NCBI GenBank assembly: GCA_017857245.1
Contig: JAFMDO010000008.1
Span: 1-38,266, forward strand
Source: Pontimonas sp.
GTDB taxonomy: Bacteria > Actinomycetota > Actinomycetes > Actinomycetales > Microbacteriaceae
DNA length: 38,266 nt
Reading direction: 5' to 3'
Of this stretch, positions 8,317 to 16,420 are shown piece by piece (the first letter of the stretch is position 1; every line of letters starts with the position of its first letter). Under the pieces are notes generated by a model. It was not told the DNA's origin and made no database searches. It was given only the letters and a program-made list of their open reading frames with translations. The position numbers and the translations under genes are program-made.

Positions 8317-9179
8317 TGGCCAGACTCGGTGTTCCCAAGACCTACAAGCTCTACATCGGCGGAAAATTTCCTCGCTCAGAGAGTGGACACACTTTTGAGG
8401 CGAAGACTCCTAAGGGAGAGTTTTTAGCCAACGCAGCATCGGCAAGTCGAAAAGATGCCAGGGATGCCGTTGTGGCAGCACGGGCCGCGTTCCCCGGGTT
8501 CGCAGGGCTCACCGCGTATAACCGCGGCCAGATTCTTTATCGAATCGCCGAGGTGCTGGAGGGCCGACGAGATCAATTTGTGGCGGAGATTCGCGAAAGC
8601 GAAGGTGTCAGCTCTAGGGCTGCGGGCACCCAGGTTGACGCCGCCATTGACACGTGGGTCTGGTACGCCGGTTTTGCGGATAAGTACGCTCAGATAGCCG
8701 GAAACGGTAACCCCGTGTCAGGTCCCTACTTCAACCTCTCCACGCCCGACCCCACCGGGGTCGTAGTGGCCCTAGCTCCACAGGGGGCAACAGGAGAAAG
8801 CCTGTTGGGGCTTAGCGCTGTTCTTGCCCCCATCATTACCAGCGGTAACACCGCGGTCATCCTGTCGCACTTTTCTCAACCGCTATCAGCGATGAGTTTT
8901 GCCGAAGTGCTGGCCACCAGCGATGTTCCCGGCGGTGTCGTTAATATCCTGACCGGTGACCCCTCTGTCATCATGCCGTGGATGGCTTCTCACGCTGACG
9001 TCAATGCTCTGGATCTCGCCGGCGGGAGTGGTTACGAGGCTCTCGGGTGGGAGCAAGCTGCCGCCGAAACGCTCAAGCGTGTCTCCCCTCCGAGGGAGGG
9101 CATCCCTGCACCGGGCTTGGGTCGGATCACTGCGTTTGTCGAAATCAAGACCGTGTGGCATACCAAGGCGCTGGGTTAG
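8316..9179 (+). CDS. Short aldehyde-dehydrogenase-like protein without catalytic domain
   Basis: A 287-residue protein aligning with the first half of the preceding enzyme (KLYIGGKF near 11-18, PTGVVVALAP near 147-156, GGVVNILTGD near 211-220). The active-site features are changed: the PWNFP asparagine motif is replaced by APQGATGE, the KPAE lysine by SHFSQ, FTGS by DLAGGSG, and the catalytic glutamate and cysteine region is absent. The Rossmann-like part runs directly into a short tail (TAFVEIKTVWH). The frame is intact and tightly coupled on both sides (TAATG upstream, truB ATG immediately after the TAG), so it looks like a maintained pseudoenzyme rather than decay. A regulatory or structural partner role for the full enzyme is a hypothesis. 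Confidence 0.8.
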   Translation: MARLGVPKTYKLYIGGKFPRSESGHTFEAKTPKGEFLANAASASRKDARDAVVAARAAFPGFAGLTAYNRGQILYRIAEVLEGRRDQFVAEIRESEGVSSRAAGTQVDAAIDTWVWYAGFADKYAQIAGNGNPVSGPYFNLSTPDPTGVVVALAPQGATGESLLGLSAVLAPIITSGNTAVILSHFSQPLSAMSFAEVLATSDVPGGVVNILTGDPSVIMPWMASHADVNALDLAGGSGYEALGWEQAAAETLKRVSPPREGIPAPGLGRITAFVEIKTVWHTKALG

Positions 9180-10055
9180 ATGATTTCGGGGATAGCCCTG
9201 GTTGATAAAGAGCTGGGTGTTTCCTCCCACCATGTCGTCGCTCAAGCAAGACGAGCGCTGGGGACCAAAAAAATCGGCCACGCGGGAACTCTGGACCCCG
9301 CAGCAACCGGACTGCTCGTATTGGGGGTGGGGCGGGGAACACGTTTATTGACCTTTATTGTGGGGGCCGACAAGACCTATCGCGCCACTATGCGTTTGGG
9401 CTATGCGACCACGACAGATGACGCACAAGGCAGGGCGTTGGAGGCACAAGGGAATCTTTCTCTCTGCACTCCAGAAGCCATCGCCCAGGCGGCCGTGGGG
9501 TTCACGGGCGTGATTGAGCAGGTTCCTTCAAGCTTTAGCGCCATCAAGGTGGATGGAAAAAGGGCCTACGCGCTGGCGCGTGAAGGCAAGGAAGTAACCC
9601 TCAAAGCCCGGCAAGTGACCGTTCATTCCCTGACGGTTGGCCACAGCGTCGCGGGGCAAGGTTTCATCGATGTCGAGCTGGTGGTGGAGTGTTCTTCGGG
9701 GACCTATATCCGTGCGTTGGCCCGCGATATCGGTGCCGTATTGGGGGTGGGCGGTCACTTGGTGGCCCTGACCCGAGACCGGATAGGTCCTTTTAGCGTT
9801 GAGTCAGCATCGCGCGCCGAGGATTTGACTGAGGCGTCGCTGCTCAGCCTGGCCGAGGTGGCCCGCCACATTATGCCTGTGGTGAAGGTTGGCGTCGATG
9901 AAGCCGATGATTTGCGACACGGCCGCGCCGTTGACGCCGAGTCCTGGCCTGCTGATCAACCTCTGGCTGCGCTGGAAGAAGCATCTGGTGAACTTGTTGC
10001 CGTGGTCGAGTCCCGTGCAGGTGCAAGCCGTATCCTGATGGGCGTAGCCAGCTAA
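9180..10055 (+). CDS. truB: tRNA pseudouridine-55 synthase
   Basis: A 291-residue enzyme that makes the T-loop pseudouridine at position 55 of tRNAs. The motif GHAGTLDPAATG (about residues 33-44) carries the catalytic aspartate D39; the N-terminal VDKELGVSSHHVV and the KTYRATMRLG segment are also family hallmarks, and a C-terminal part of about 70 residues resembles the actinobacterial extension. The ATG directly abuts the TAG of the pseudo-aldehyde dehydrogenase, with no room for its own leader, so this tRNA gene appears to be the last or a middle cistron of the deo operon. Confidence 0.95.
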   Translation: MISGIALVDKELGVSSHHVVAQARRALGTKKIGHAGTLDPAATGLLVLGVGRGTRLLTFIVGADKTYRATMRLGYATTTDDAQGRALEAQGNLSLCTPEAIAQAAVGFTGVIEQVPSSFSAIKVDGKRAYALAREGKEVTLKARQVTVHSLTVGHSVAGQGFIDVELVVECSSGTYIRALARDIGAVLGVGGHLVALTRDRIGPFSVESASRAEDLTEASLLSLAEVARHIMPVVKVGVDEADDLRHGRAVDAESWPADQPLAALEEASGELVAVVESRAGASRILMGVAS

Positions 10056-10068
10056 GCAGGAGTGATTC

Positions 10069-10437
10069 GTGATCGAGTGGTTTGTGTGGGCACAAGTAGT
10101 CCTTGCCGCGGGCGCTGGGGTCAGCGCCGTGGTGTTCGCCATTCTCGGCAAAACCCCGAATGATTTCACACTGGGGCCGGTGACCGTGGTGTTGCTGCTT
10201 TTGGTGGTGCAGTTGGGGATGGGAGCCTTTGCGCCCGCGCTGGGGAATTCCCCCACGGGTTCGCTACTGGAATGGTGGATGTATGGCGTTACAGCGGTTC
10301 TGATGGTTCCTGCCGCCATGGTCTGGGCACTCGTGGAGCGCTCAGTCATGTCGAACGTCGTGTTGGGTCTTCTCGCTGGCACTATCGCTGTGATGTTGAC
10401 CAGAATGCACACCATCTGGTTTATCAATGTCTCCTAG
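10069..10437 (+). CDS. Small four-helix membrane protein of unknown function
   Basis: A 122-residue hydrophobic protein with four likely membrane helices at about residues 4-26, 36-56, 68-88 and 93-113. I do not recognise a characterised family. A good AGGAG ribosome binding site sits a few bases before the GTG at 10069. The C-terminus overlaps the hemW start by 11 bases, so the two are probably translated together. The second helix is preceded by KTPNDFTLGP, which may be a useful signature for homologue searches. No function is proposed. Confidence 0.75.
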   Translation: MIEWFVWAQVVLAAGAGVSAVVFAILGKTPNDFTLGPVTVVLLLLVVQLGMGAFAPALGNSPTGSLLEWWMYGVTAVLMVPAAMVWALVERSVMSNVVLGLLAGTIAVMLTRMHTIWFINVS

Positions 10438-11650
10438 CCCTCTTCCCGATGGCGACATTGCACCCGGGGATGGGCTGCTTCCGCCCTCGGTGGCACGGGG
10501 CGCGCAACAGCGAGCCTTTGGCCTCTACATCCACGTCCCTTTTTGCGCGCACCGCTGTGGCTACTGTGATTTCAACACTTACACCGCGGAGGAACATCGC
10601 GGTGTCTCGAGGGATTCCTATCCTGACCACGCCAAAGCCGAAATGGTTCTCGCGGCGCGGGTAATGAAAGAAACCGGTATTGCGCCGAGAAAACTCAACA
10701 CCGTGTTTTTTGGCGGGGGAACCCCGACGCTCTTGGGACCGAAACCTTTGGTCGAACTTCTCCAGCAGGCCAGGGACACCTGGGGCGTGGCGGAAGGCGC
10801 AGATGTGACAGTCGAAGCCAACCCGGACAGCGTCACCGGTGAAGAATTGCAGGCTTTGGCCGACGGGGGCGTCACTCGAGTGTCCTTCGGGGTGCAATCG
10901 GCGAACACTTCGGTATTGGCAGTACTGGATCGGACCCATGACCCTGAAGTGGTCCCTCTTCGGGTGAAGGAAGCCAGGGATGCGGGTCTCGCGGTGTCCT
11001 TAGACCTCATTTACGGTTCGCCCGGAGAAACGCTTGAGATGTGGGAAGAAACGCTGAGCTTCGCGGTGGCCTTAGAGCCCGATCATCTCTCGGCCTATGC
11101 CTTGATTGTGGAACCTGGAACAGCACTTGCTCGACGGATAAGCCGCGGTGAATTGGCGAGCCCCGATGATGACACTCATGCCGACATGTATCTTGCAACG
11201 GAATCGCTGCTGAGCGCTGCGGGCTACGGCTGGTATGAAATTAGCAACTGGGCTCGAAGCCGCGAGCAAGAATCTCAACACAACCGCAGCTACTGGAATT
11301 CCAGTGATTGGTGGGGAGTTGGGCCTGGCGCCCACTCCCACGTGGGCGGGGTGCGCTGGTGGAACGTGAAACACCCCGCGGCATATGCCGATCGTGTGGG
11401 GGCGGGTGCGTCCCCGGCCCATTCGCGGGAAATTTTGACCGCACACGACCAGGCGGTGGAGAAAGTGCTGCTGGGAATTCGCATGCGCGAGGGAATTTCC
11501 CAGGACGATGTTGCAGAGGGCACCTCTGGGTTTATCGCCCAAGCCATTGGCAACGGTTTGCTCGAGGGCAAGGCGGCGCTTGCGGGGAGGTTGGTCCTCA
11601 CCCTTCAGGGCCGACTCGTGGCGGATTACCTTGCGCGGGAGCTCACCTGA
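10427..11650 (+). CDS. hemW: HemW-like radical SAM heme chaperone
   Basis: A 407-residue radical SAM protein. The iron-sulfur motif is HVPFCAHRCGYCDF, with cysteines at about residues 40, 44 and 47, followed by the glycine-rich FFGGGTPTLL typical of the HemN/HemW group. HemW proteins bind heme and are thought to deliver it to haemoproteins; many are annotated as oxygen-independent coproporphyrinogen oxidase, but the position next to the lepA-hrcA-dnaJ housekeeping block fits HemW. The start is ATG 10427, which overlaps the preceding gene by 11 bases; the first 30 residues are poorly conserved, so a later start is conceivable. Confidence 0.9.
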   Translation: MSPSPLPDGDIAPGDGLLPPSVARGAQQRAFGLYIHVPFCAHRCGYCDFNTYTAEEHRGVSRDSYPDHAKAEMVLAARVMKETGIAPRKLNTVFFGGGTPTLLGPKPLVELLQQARDTWGVAEGADVTVEANPDSVTGEELQALADGGVTRVSFGVQSANTSVLAVLDRTHDPEVVPLRVKEARDAGLAVSLDLIYGSPGETLEMWEETLSFAVALEPDHLSAYALIVEPGTALARRISRGELASPDDDTHADMYLATESLLSAAGYGWYEISNWARSREQESQHNRSYWNSSDWWGVGPGAHSHVGGVRWWNVKHPAAYADRVGAGASPAHSREILTAHDQAVEKVLLGIRMREGISQDDVAEGTSGFIAQAIGNGLLEGKAALAGRLVLTLQGRLVADYLARELT

Positions 11651-11673
11651 GTCACTCCCAGAGTCTTCCTCGA

Positions 11674-11705
11674 TACAATTAGCAATCACCCGCAGAGACT
11701 GCTAG
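11674..11705 (+). promoter_or_regulatory. CIRCE operator and -10 box of hrcA
   Basis: TTAGCAATC (11679-11687), a nine-base spacer, then GACTGCTAG (11697-11705) match the CIRCE inverted repeat TTAGCACTC-N9-GAGTGCTAA at 15 of 18 arm positions, with the exact 9-9-9 geometry. A -10-like TACAAT (11674-11679) touches its left arm, so HrcA bound here would cover the transcription start. This is the site through which HrcA represses heat-shock genes, here its own operon. Confidence 0.8.
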
Positions 11706-11722
11706 CGAGGAGGCCGGTCACC

Positions 11723-12757
11723 ATGGTGTCTCAACGCGCCCTCGACGTCTTGAAGGTCATCGTCCAGGATTATGTCGACTCTAAAGAACCTGTGGGGTCA
11801 AAATCGATCGCGGATCGACATGGTTTTGGTGTGTCGGCGGCCACCATCCGCAATGACATGGCGTTGTTGGAGGAAGAAGACCTCATCAGCGCCCCCCACA
11901 CCTCTGCCGGTCGGGTCCCGACCGACAAGGGTTATCGAATGTTTGTGGATCAGCTGGCAGGAGTTCGGCCACTGTCCCTGGGCCAACGAAACGCCATAGA
12001 ACTGTTTTTGCGGGAATCTGCAGACCTCGATGACACCCTCGGTCGAACCGTGCGTCTACTTTCCCAACTGACCAACCAGGTCGCTATTTTGCAGTATCCG
12101 ACTCTCAGCGTTGCCCTCGTGCGTCATGTTGAATTACTTCCCCTGGGTGCCCACAAACTCATGACCGTCTTGATTACCGATAGCGGTTCGGTTGACCAGA
12201 ACATTCTCGAATGCCCCCGCGACATTGACGAGGTTGTCATTGCCGAGCTTCGTGCACAGCTCAACCAGTTGCTGGTGGGCAAGGAGATGGCAGAGGTGGT
12301 GGGTGTCCTCCAGGCCCTGCCAGGATCGGTTTCCCCCGATCGAGCTCCGCTGGTGGCCGGCATTGTGGAGGCTCTCTCCCATGCCGTGGAAGGCCATCGC
12401 ACCGATCGGCTAGTGATGGCGGGCGCAGCCAATTTGGTCCGGGGCGAAGGCGATTTTTCGAGCAGCGTGTACCCCGTCTTGGAAGCCATTGAAGAGCAGG
12501 TCACGCTGCTCAAGCTTTTCACCGAAATGCACTGGGACACCTCGGATGTCCAGGCGAGAATCGGCCGCGAGAACGAAGGGGCGCTTTCTGAAGTAGCCAT
12601 TTTGGCTTCGGCATACCAATCGGGTGGCGAATCCAGCGCCACTTTGGGGGTCGTGGGCCCCACCCGGATGGATTATTCCAACAACATGGCGGCCGTTCGT
12701 GCAGTCGCAGGCTATTTGTCCAGACTTTTGGGTGAAGACGATAAGGAAAGAGCTTAA
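11723..12757 (+). CDS. hrcA: Heat-inducible transcription repressor HrcA
   Basis: A 344-residue repressor that binds CIRCE operators and is inactivated on heat shock. The N-terminal winged helix shows SKEPVGSKSIA, SAATIRNDMALLEEE and the conserved SAGRVPTDKGYR (about residues 61-72); the remainder is the GAF-like HrcA domain. The ATG start has GAGGAGG upstream at 11706-11712. A CIRCE element ends 17 bases before the start, so autoregulation is well supported by the sequence. It is followed by dnaJ after three bases, the usual hrcA-dnaJ2 pair of actinobacteria. Confidence 0.96.
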   Translation: MVSQRALDVLKVIVQDYVDSKEPVGSKSIADRHGFGVSAATIRNDMALLEEEDLISAPHTSAGRVPTDKGYRMFVDQLAGVRPLSLGQRNAIELFLRESADLDDTLGRTVRLLSQLTNQVAILQYPTLSVALVRHVELLPLGAHKLMTVLITDSGSVDQNILECPRDIDEVVIAELRAQLNQLLVGKEMAEVVGVLQALPGSVSPDRAPLVAGIVEALSHAVEGHRTDRLVMAGAANLVRGEGDFSSSVYPVLEAIEEQVTLLKLFTEMHWDTSDVQARIGRENEGALSEVAILASAYQSGGESSATLGVVGPTRMDYSNNMAAVRAVAGYLSRLLGEDDKERA

Positions 12758-12760
12758 TCT

Positions 12761-13855
12761 GTGAGTGTTGACCACTACGAAGTACTGGGTGTGAGCAAGG
12801 ATGCCGACGCGGAAACCATCAAAAAGTCCTATCGAAAGCTCGCCCGTGAGCTCCACCCCGATGTGAACGGCGAGCCTGGAGCGGAAGACCGTTTCAAGCA
12901 GGTTACCCACGCCTACGAGGTTCTCTCAGACCCCGCGCAGCGCGCGTCCTACGACCGCGGTGGTGACCAAGGTTTTGGTGGGTTTGGACCTTTTGGCGAT
13001 ATTTTTGAAAACTTCTTTGGCGGAGGGGGACAGCAGCAGGGGCCACGCTCTCGCAAGGAGCGCGGCCAAGATGCGCTGCTGCGGGTCGATGTTGACCTCA
13101 AAGATGTGATTTTCGGGGTGCAGCGGAGTATTGAGATTGACACGGCTGTGGTGTGTGAAACCTGTGATGGGTCGTGCGCCTCGCCCGGAAGCTCCCCCCG
13201 CTCTTGCGATATCTGTGGCGGATCCGGGTCGCTCAAGCGGACCGTGCGCTCTGTCCTTGGCAACATGGTCACCCAAAGCCCCTGTGGTAGTTGCCGTGGT
13301 TTCGGAGAGGTGATCGATAGCCCCTGTCCTACGTGCGCAGGTCAAGGCCGGGTGCGCGCCACGAGGGCGTTGTCGGTGGATATTCCCGGCGGAATTGAAA
13401 CAGGACAGCGCATTCACCTTCCCGGACAGGGAGAAGTTGGCCACGGCGGTGGGCCAGCGGGCGATCTCTACTTGGAATTCACGATTCGTGGTGACGCAAT
13501 TTACTCCCGCTCCGGCGACGACATTATCGCGACCCTAGAAATTGACGTGATCGATGCCATCGAAGGCCAGATGGTGACTCTCGAAGCACTCGATGGCGAA
13601 GTGTCGGTGACGGTAAAGCCAGGCGCACAAAGCGCTGATGTGATTACCGTGAAAAATCGCGGGGTGACGAAGTTGCGGGGAAATGGGCGCGGCGACCTGC
13701 GTTTTGGTCTTCACGTGATGACGCCCACCAAGCTTTCTTCCAAAGAGTCCGAGCTTGTGGCAAAGCTTCGAGAGCTCCGCAAGCCCGCCGCCCCGTCGCT
13801 GGCGGGTGCCCAACAGGGGATGTTCCATAAATTCCGCGACCGGCTTTTTGGCTAA
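12761..13855 (+). CDS. dnaJ: Chaperone DnaJ (DnaJ2 type)
   Basis: A 364-residue Hsp40 co-chaperone. The J domain carries HPD at residues 32-34, then a Gly/Phe-rich linker (about 67-92), then four zinc motifs with cysteine pairs at about 132/135, 149/152, 175/178 and 189/192, then the C-terminal substrate-binding domain. The first zinc motif is CETCDGSC rather than CxxCxGxG, as is common in DnaJ2 proteins encoded beside hrcA. It stimulates DnaK ATP hydrolysis and holds unfolded clients. The start is GTG 12761, with AAGGAAAG about ten bases upstream. The rsmE ATG follows the stop with no gap. Confidence 0.96.
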   Translation: MSVDHYEVLGVSKDADAETIKKSYRKLARELHPDVNGEPGAEDRFKQVTHAYEVLSDPAQRASYDRGGDQGFGGFGPFGDIFENFFGGGGQQQGPRSRKERGQDALLRVDVDLKDVIFGVQRSIEIDTAVVCETCDGSCASPGSSPRSCDICGGSGSLKRTVRSVLGNMVTQSPCGSCRGFGEVIDSPCPTCAGQGRVRATRALSVDIPGGIETGQRIHLPGQGEVGHGGGPAGDLYLEFTIRGDAIYSRSGDDIIATLEIDVIDAIEGQMVTLEALDGEVSVTVKPGAQSADVITVKNRGVTKLRGNGRGDLRFGLHVMTPTKLSSKESELVAKLRELRKPAAPSLAGAQQGMFHKFRDRLFG

Positions 13856-14590
13856 ATGGCTCATCTCTATTTAGCGGGTGCTGATGAGGGGCTTCACGTT
13901 GGCGACAGCGCCGAGCTCGTCGGGGATGAAGCCCGTCATGCTGTCACGGTGGCTCGACTGGCCGTGGGTGAGTCGATTGCCCTGACCAATGGCCACGGAG
14001 CCATGGCGCAGTGCGTGGTGCTCGAGGCGTCGCCGAAAAAAGTACTCGTTCGAGTCGAGAGTGTGGATCAAATAGCCCCGCTGCGCCCCGAAGTGTGGTT
14101 GGTACAGGCTCTGGCCAAGGGAGACCGCGATGAACGCGCGGTGGAAGCCTGCACAGAACTAGGGGTGGATCGAATTATTCCGTGGCAAGCAGCGCGCAGC
14201 ATTTCGCGGTGGTCAGGCGAGAAAGAAACAAAAGGGCTAGCGCGGTGGGGAAAGATTGCCGCCGAGGCCAGTAAACAATCGCTTCGCGCGTGGGTGCCCC
14301 AGGTTGCCCCGCTTGTCGGGTTGGCGCAACTGTGCGACCTGGCCAGAACCCATCACATGATGCTTCTGGAGCCCACTGCCTCCGCGTCGCTGGCGCAGGG
14401 CCTGAAAGACGCGAGTGGGCCTGTGGTCTTGGTCGTGGGCCCCGAGGGAGGAATCGCTCCATCCGAGCGAGAAGCACTCGAGGCCGCGGGAGCAGTGTCG
14501 GGGTCTGTAGGACCCCTGGTGATGCGCACCTCGAGTGCGGGGATGGCTGGCTTGACCATCGCCAATCACGTCTTAGGACGCTGGGAATGA
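13856..14590 (+). CDS. rsmE: 16S rRNA (uracil-1498-N3)-methyltransferase
   Basis: A 244-residue SPOUT-class methyltransferase that methylates U1498 of 16S rRNA. An N-terminal PUA-like part (GDEARHAVTVARL, about residues 23-35) is followed by the SPOUT knot domain with KGDRDERAVEACTELGV (about 88-104), VVGPEGG (193-199) and a C-terminal RTSSAGMAGL, replacing the more usual RAETA-type motif. The ATG immediately follows the dnaJ stop, so translation is coupled. This is the usual neighbour of dnaJ in actinobacteria. Confidence 0.93.
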   Translation: MAHLYLAGADEGLHVGDSAELVGDEARHAVTVARLAVGESIALTNGHGAMAQCVVLEASPKKVLVRVESVDQIAPLRPEVWLVQALAKGDRDERAVEACTELGVDRIIPWQAARSISRWSGEKETKGLARWGKIAAEASKQSLRAWVPQVAPLVGLAQLCDLARTHHMMLLEPTASASLAQGLKDASGPVVLVVGPEGGIAPSEREALEAAGAVSGSVGPLVMRTSSAGMAGLTIANHVLGRWE

Positions 14591-14617
14591 CTCGCCGCGC
14601 GAGAAAACCCTCCGCTC

Positions 14618-14630
14618 TAGACTGGGGACT
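14618..14630 (+). promoter_or_regulatory. Putative -10 element for a leaderless HIT transcript
   Basis: TAGACT at 14618-14623 is followed by seven bases and the ATG at 14631. The spacing would place the transcription start at or next to the A of the start codon. The intervening GGGGACT could instead act as a weak ribosome binding site on a longer message. Confidence 0.4.
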
Positions 14631-14984
14631 ATGAGCATCGAGAACCCGTCCATTTTCTCGAAGATAATTTCTCGGGAAATCCCCGCAGATATTGTGGCGG
14701 AAACTGACACCTTGATCGCATTCCGGGATGTTGCGCCCCAGGCACCGGTTCACCTTCTCGTTGTGCCCAAATCTGAGCAGTACGCCACGGTTTCCCAGCT
14801 TGCTGCTTCAGATCCGGGATTACTCGCCGAGATGGTCCTCATGGCGCAAAGCCTTGCCACCGAACATGCCCAGGGTGACTACCGACTGGTCTTCAATTCT
14901 GGTGAGAGAGCGGGTCAAACGGTTTTTCATGTTCATGCCCACGTGTTAGCGGGGACCCTGGAAGAGGGCACTCTTGCCGGCTAA
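14631..14984 (+). CDS. HIT-family (HinT-like) nucleotide hydrolase
   Basis: A 117-residue histidine-triad protein. The catalytic HVHAHVLAG places the three histidines at 100, 102 and 104, and the N-terminal FSKIISREIPADIV is typical of the HinT/protein kinase C-interacting branch, which hydrolyses purine nucleoside phosphoramidates. The length is normal for the family. It overlaps phoH by 11 bases and belongs to the conserved rsmE-HIT-phoH-ybeY order. Substrate and physiological role cannot be read from sequence. Confidence 0.92.
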   Translation: MSIENPSIFSKIISREIPADIVAETDTLIAFRDVAPQAPVHLLVVPKSEQYATVSQLAASDPGLLAEMVLMAQSLATEHAQGDYRLVFNSGERAGQTVFHVHAHVLAGTLEEGTLAG

Positions 14985-15966
14985 GCCCTCCGCTCAACCC
15001 CCCAAGATGCTCACGGCCACCCTGGATGATGTCTCCATGGTGGAGGTCCTGGGTGTCAACGACGCGGTCTTGGCCCTGGTGGAAGAACACTTTCCCTCTC
15101 TCGCCATTGCTGTTCGCAGCAATACCATCACCGTTTCAGGTCCCGAGCAGGATGCGCGACGGGCCCTAGATCTTTTGGAAGAAATGGGTCGGGTGGCCCG
15201 GAAAAATTCCGAGCTATCTGCAGAAGACATGATGCGTGCTGCGGTAGCGGCGCAGCAGAGTGGGATGGCTCCGACTAATTTTTTGTCCGAACCAATTCTT
15301 TCCAGCAAGGGCCGCGCACTTCGCCCGAAAACGACGGGACAAAAGAGCTACGTTGACGCGATCGATTCCCACACCATCGTGTTCGGGATTGGTCCTGCAG
15401 GAACGGGTAAAACCTATTTAGCAATGGCCAAAGCCGTCCAGGCGCTGGAGAGGAAAGAGATTGACCGCATCATCTTGACCAGGCCTGCGGTCGAGGCGGG
15501 CGAGCGTTTAGGATTTTTGCCGGGAACCCTGACCGACAAAATTGACCCCTATCTGCGGCCACTCTTCGATGCCCTCCACGAAATGATGGACCCCGAGCTT
15601 GTCCCCAAACTGTTGGCCAGTGGAACGATCGAAGTTGCCCCCCTGGCGTATATGCGTGGACGCACGTTGAATAGGGCCTTCATTATCTTGGACGAGGCCC
15701 AAAATACCTCGCCCGAGCAGATGAAAATGTTCCTCACGCGGCTAGGTTTTGAATCCCGAATGGTCATCACCGGCGATATCACCCAGGTCGATGTGCCCGG
15801 CGGACACAGCGGTCTCAGGCTGGTGGGCGGAATTCTTGAAGATGTTGAGGATATCCACTTTCACTATCTGACCTCCAGTGATGTTGTCCGCCACTCCCTA
15901 GTGTCGGCCATCGTTGAGGCCTATGCCGCCCACGACGCTCGCGAGGTGAACGCCCGTGAGCGTTGA
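14974..15966 (+). CDS. phoH: PhoH-like P-loop ATPase
   Basis: A 330-residue cytoplasmic ATPase. Walker A is GPAGTGKT at about residues 140-147, Walker B is FIILDEAQN, and RMVITGDITQVD forms the helicase-like motif III region. PhoH proteins are associated with RNA metabolism and often sit beside ybeY, as here. I placed the start at TTG 14974, in an 11-base overlap with the HIT gene and with GAGGG upstream; ATG 15007 is an alternative that removes 11 residues. It overlaps ybeY by 11 bases. Confidence 0.93.
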   Translation: MPAKPSAQPPKMLTATLDDVSMVEVLGVNDAVLALVEEHFPSLAIAVRSNTITVSGPEQDARRALDLLEEMGRVARKNSELSAEDMMRAAVAAQQSGMAPTNFLSEPILSSKGRALRPKTTGQKSYVDAIDSHTIVFGIGPAGTGKTYLAMAKAVQALERKEIDRIILTRPAVEAGERLGFLPGTLTDKIDPYLRPLFDALHEMMDPELVPKLLASGTIEVAPLAYMRGRTLNRAFIILDEAQNTSPEQMKMFLTRLGFESRMVITGDITQVDVPGGHSGLRLVGGILEDVEDIHFHYLTSSDVVRHSLVSAIVEAYAAHDAREVNARER

Positions 15967-16420
15967 AGTTAGTAACGAGTCGGGAACCAGCCTCGACGAA
16001 GCGAGCCTTCAACAGGTAGTTCTGTTTGCGATGTCGGGTTTGCGGGTCCACCCCGATGCGGAAGTTGCGGTTGTGCTGGTGGATGAAGCAGCAATGGAAG
16101 AGCTCCATGTGCAGTGGATGGGCGAAACCGGGCCCACCGACGTGTTGAGTTTTCCCATGGACGAATTGCGTCCAGGGCGTGAGGGCGAAGAGGAAGCCGA
16201 AGGGATCCTTGGAGACATTGTGCTGTGTCCCACCGTCGCTGCCGCACAGGCAAACACAGCGGGTCACTCTCTGATGGCTGAGCTGCGCATGCTGACCGTG
16301 CACGGACTACTGCACCTCTTGGGCTTTGACCACGCGGAGCCAGATGAGCAAAAAGAAATGTTTGGCCTGCAAGGCGACATCCTTGCTCGATTCGATGCCT
16401 TGGCAGAGGAACCCGCGTGA
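15956..16420 (+). CDS. ybeY: Endoribonuclease YbeY, rRNA maturation factor
   Basis: A 154-residue zinc-dependent endoribonuclease involved in 16S rRNA 3'-end maturation and ribosome quality control. The zinc site HGLLHLLGFDH puts histidines at 116, 120 and 126; the upstream TDVLSFPMD and GDIVLCP segments are also conserved. The start is GTG 15956 inside the end of phoH. It overlaps the next gene by four bases (GTGA), so phoH-ybeY-CBS-era forms one coupled translational unit. Confidence 0.95.
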   Translation: MSVEVSNESGTSLDEASLQQVVLFAMSGLRVHPDAEVAVVLVDEAAMEELHVQWMGETGPTDVLSFPMDELRPGREGEEEAEGILGDIVLCPTVAAAQANTAGHSLMAELRMLTVHGLLHLLGFDHAEPDEQKEMFGLQGDILARFDALAEEPA

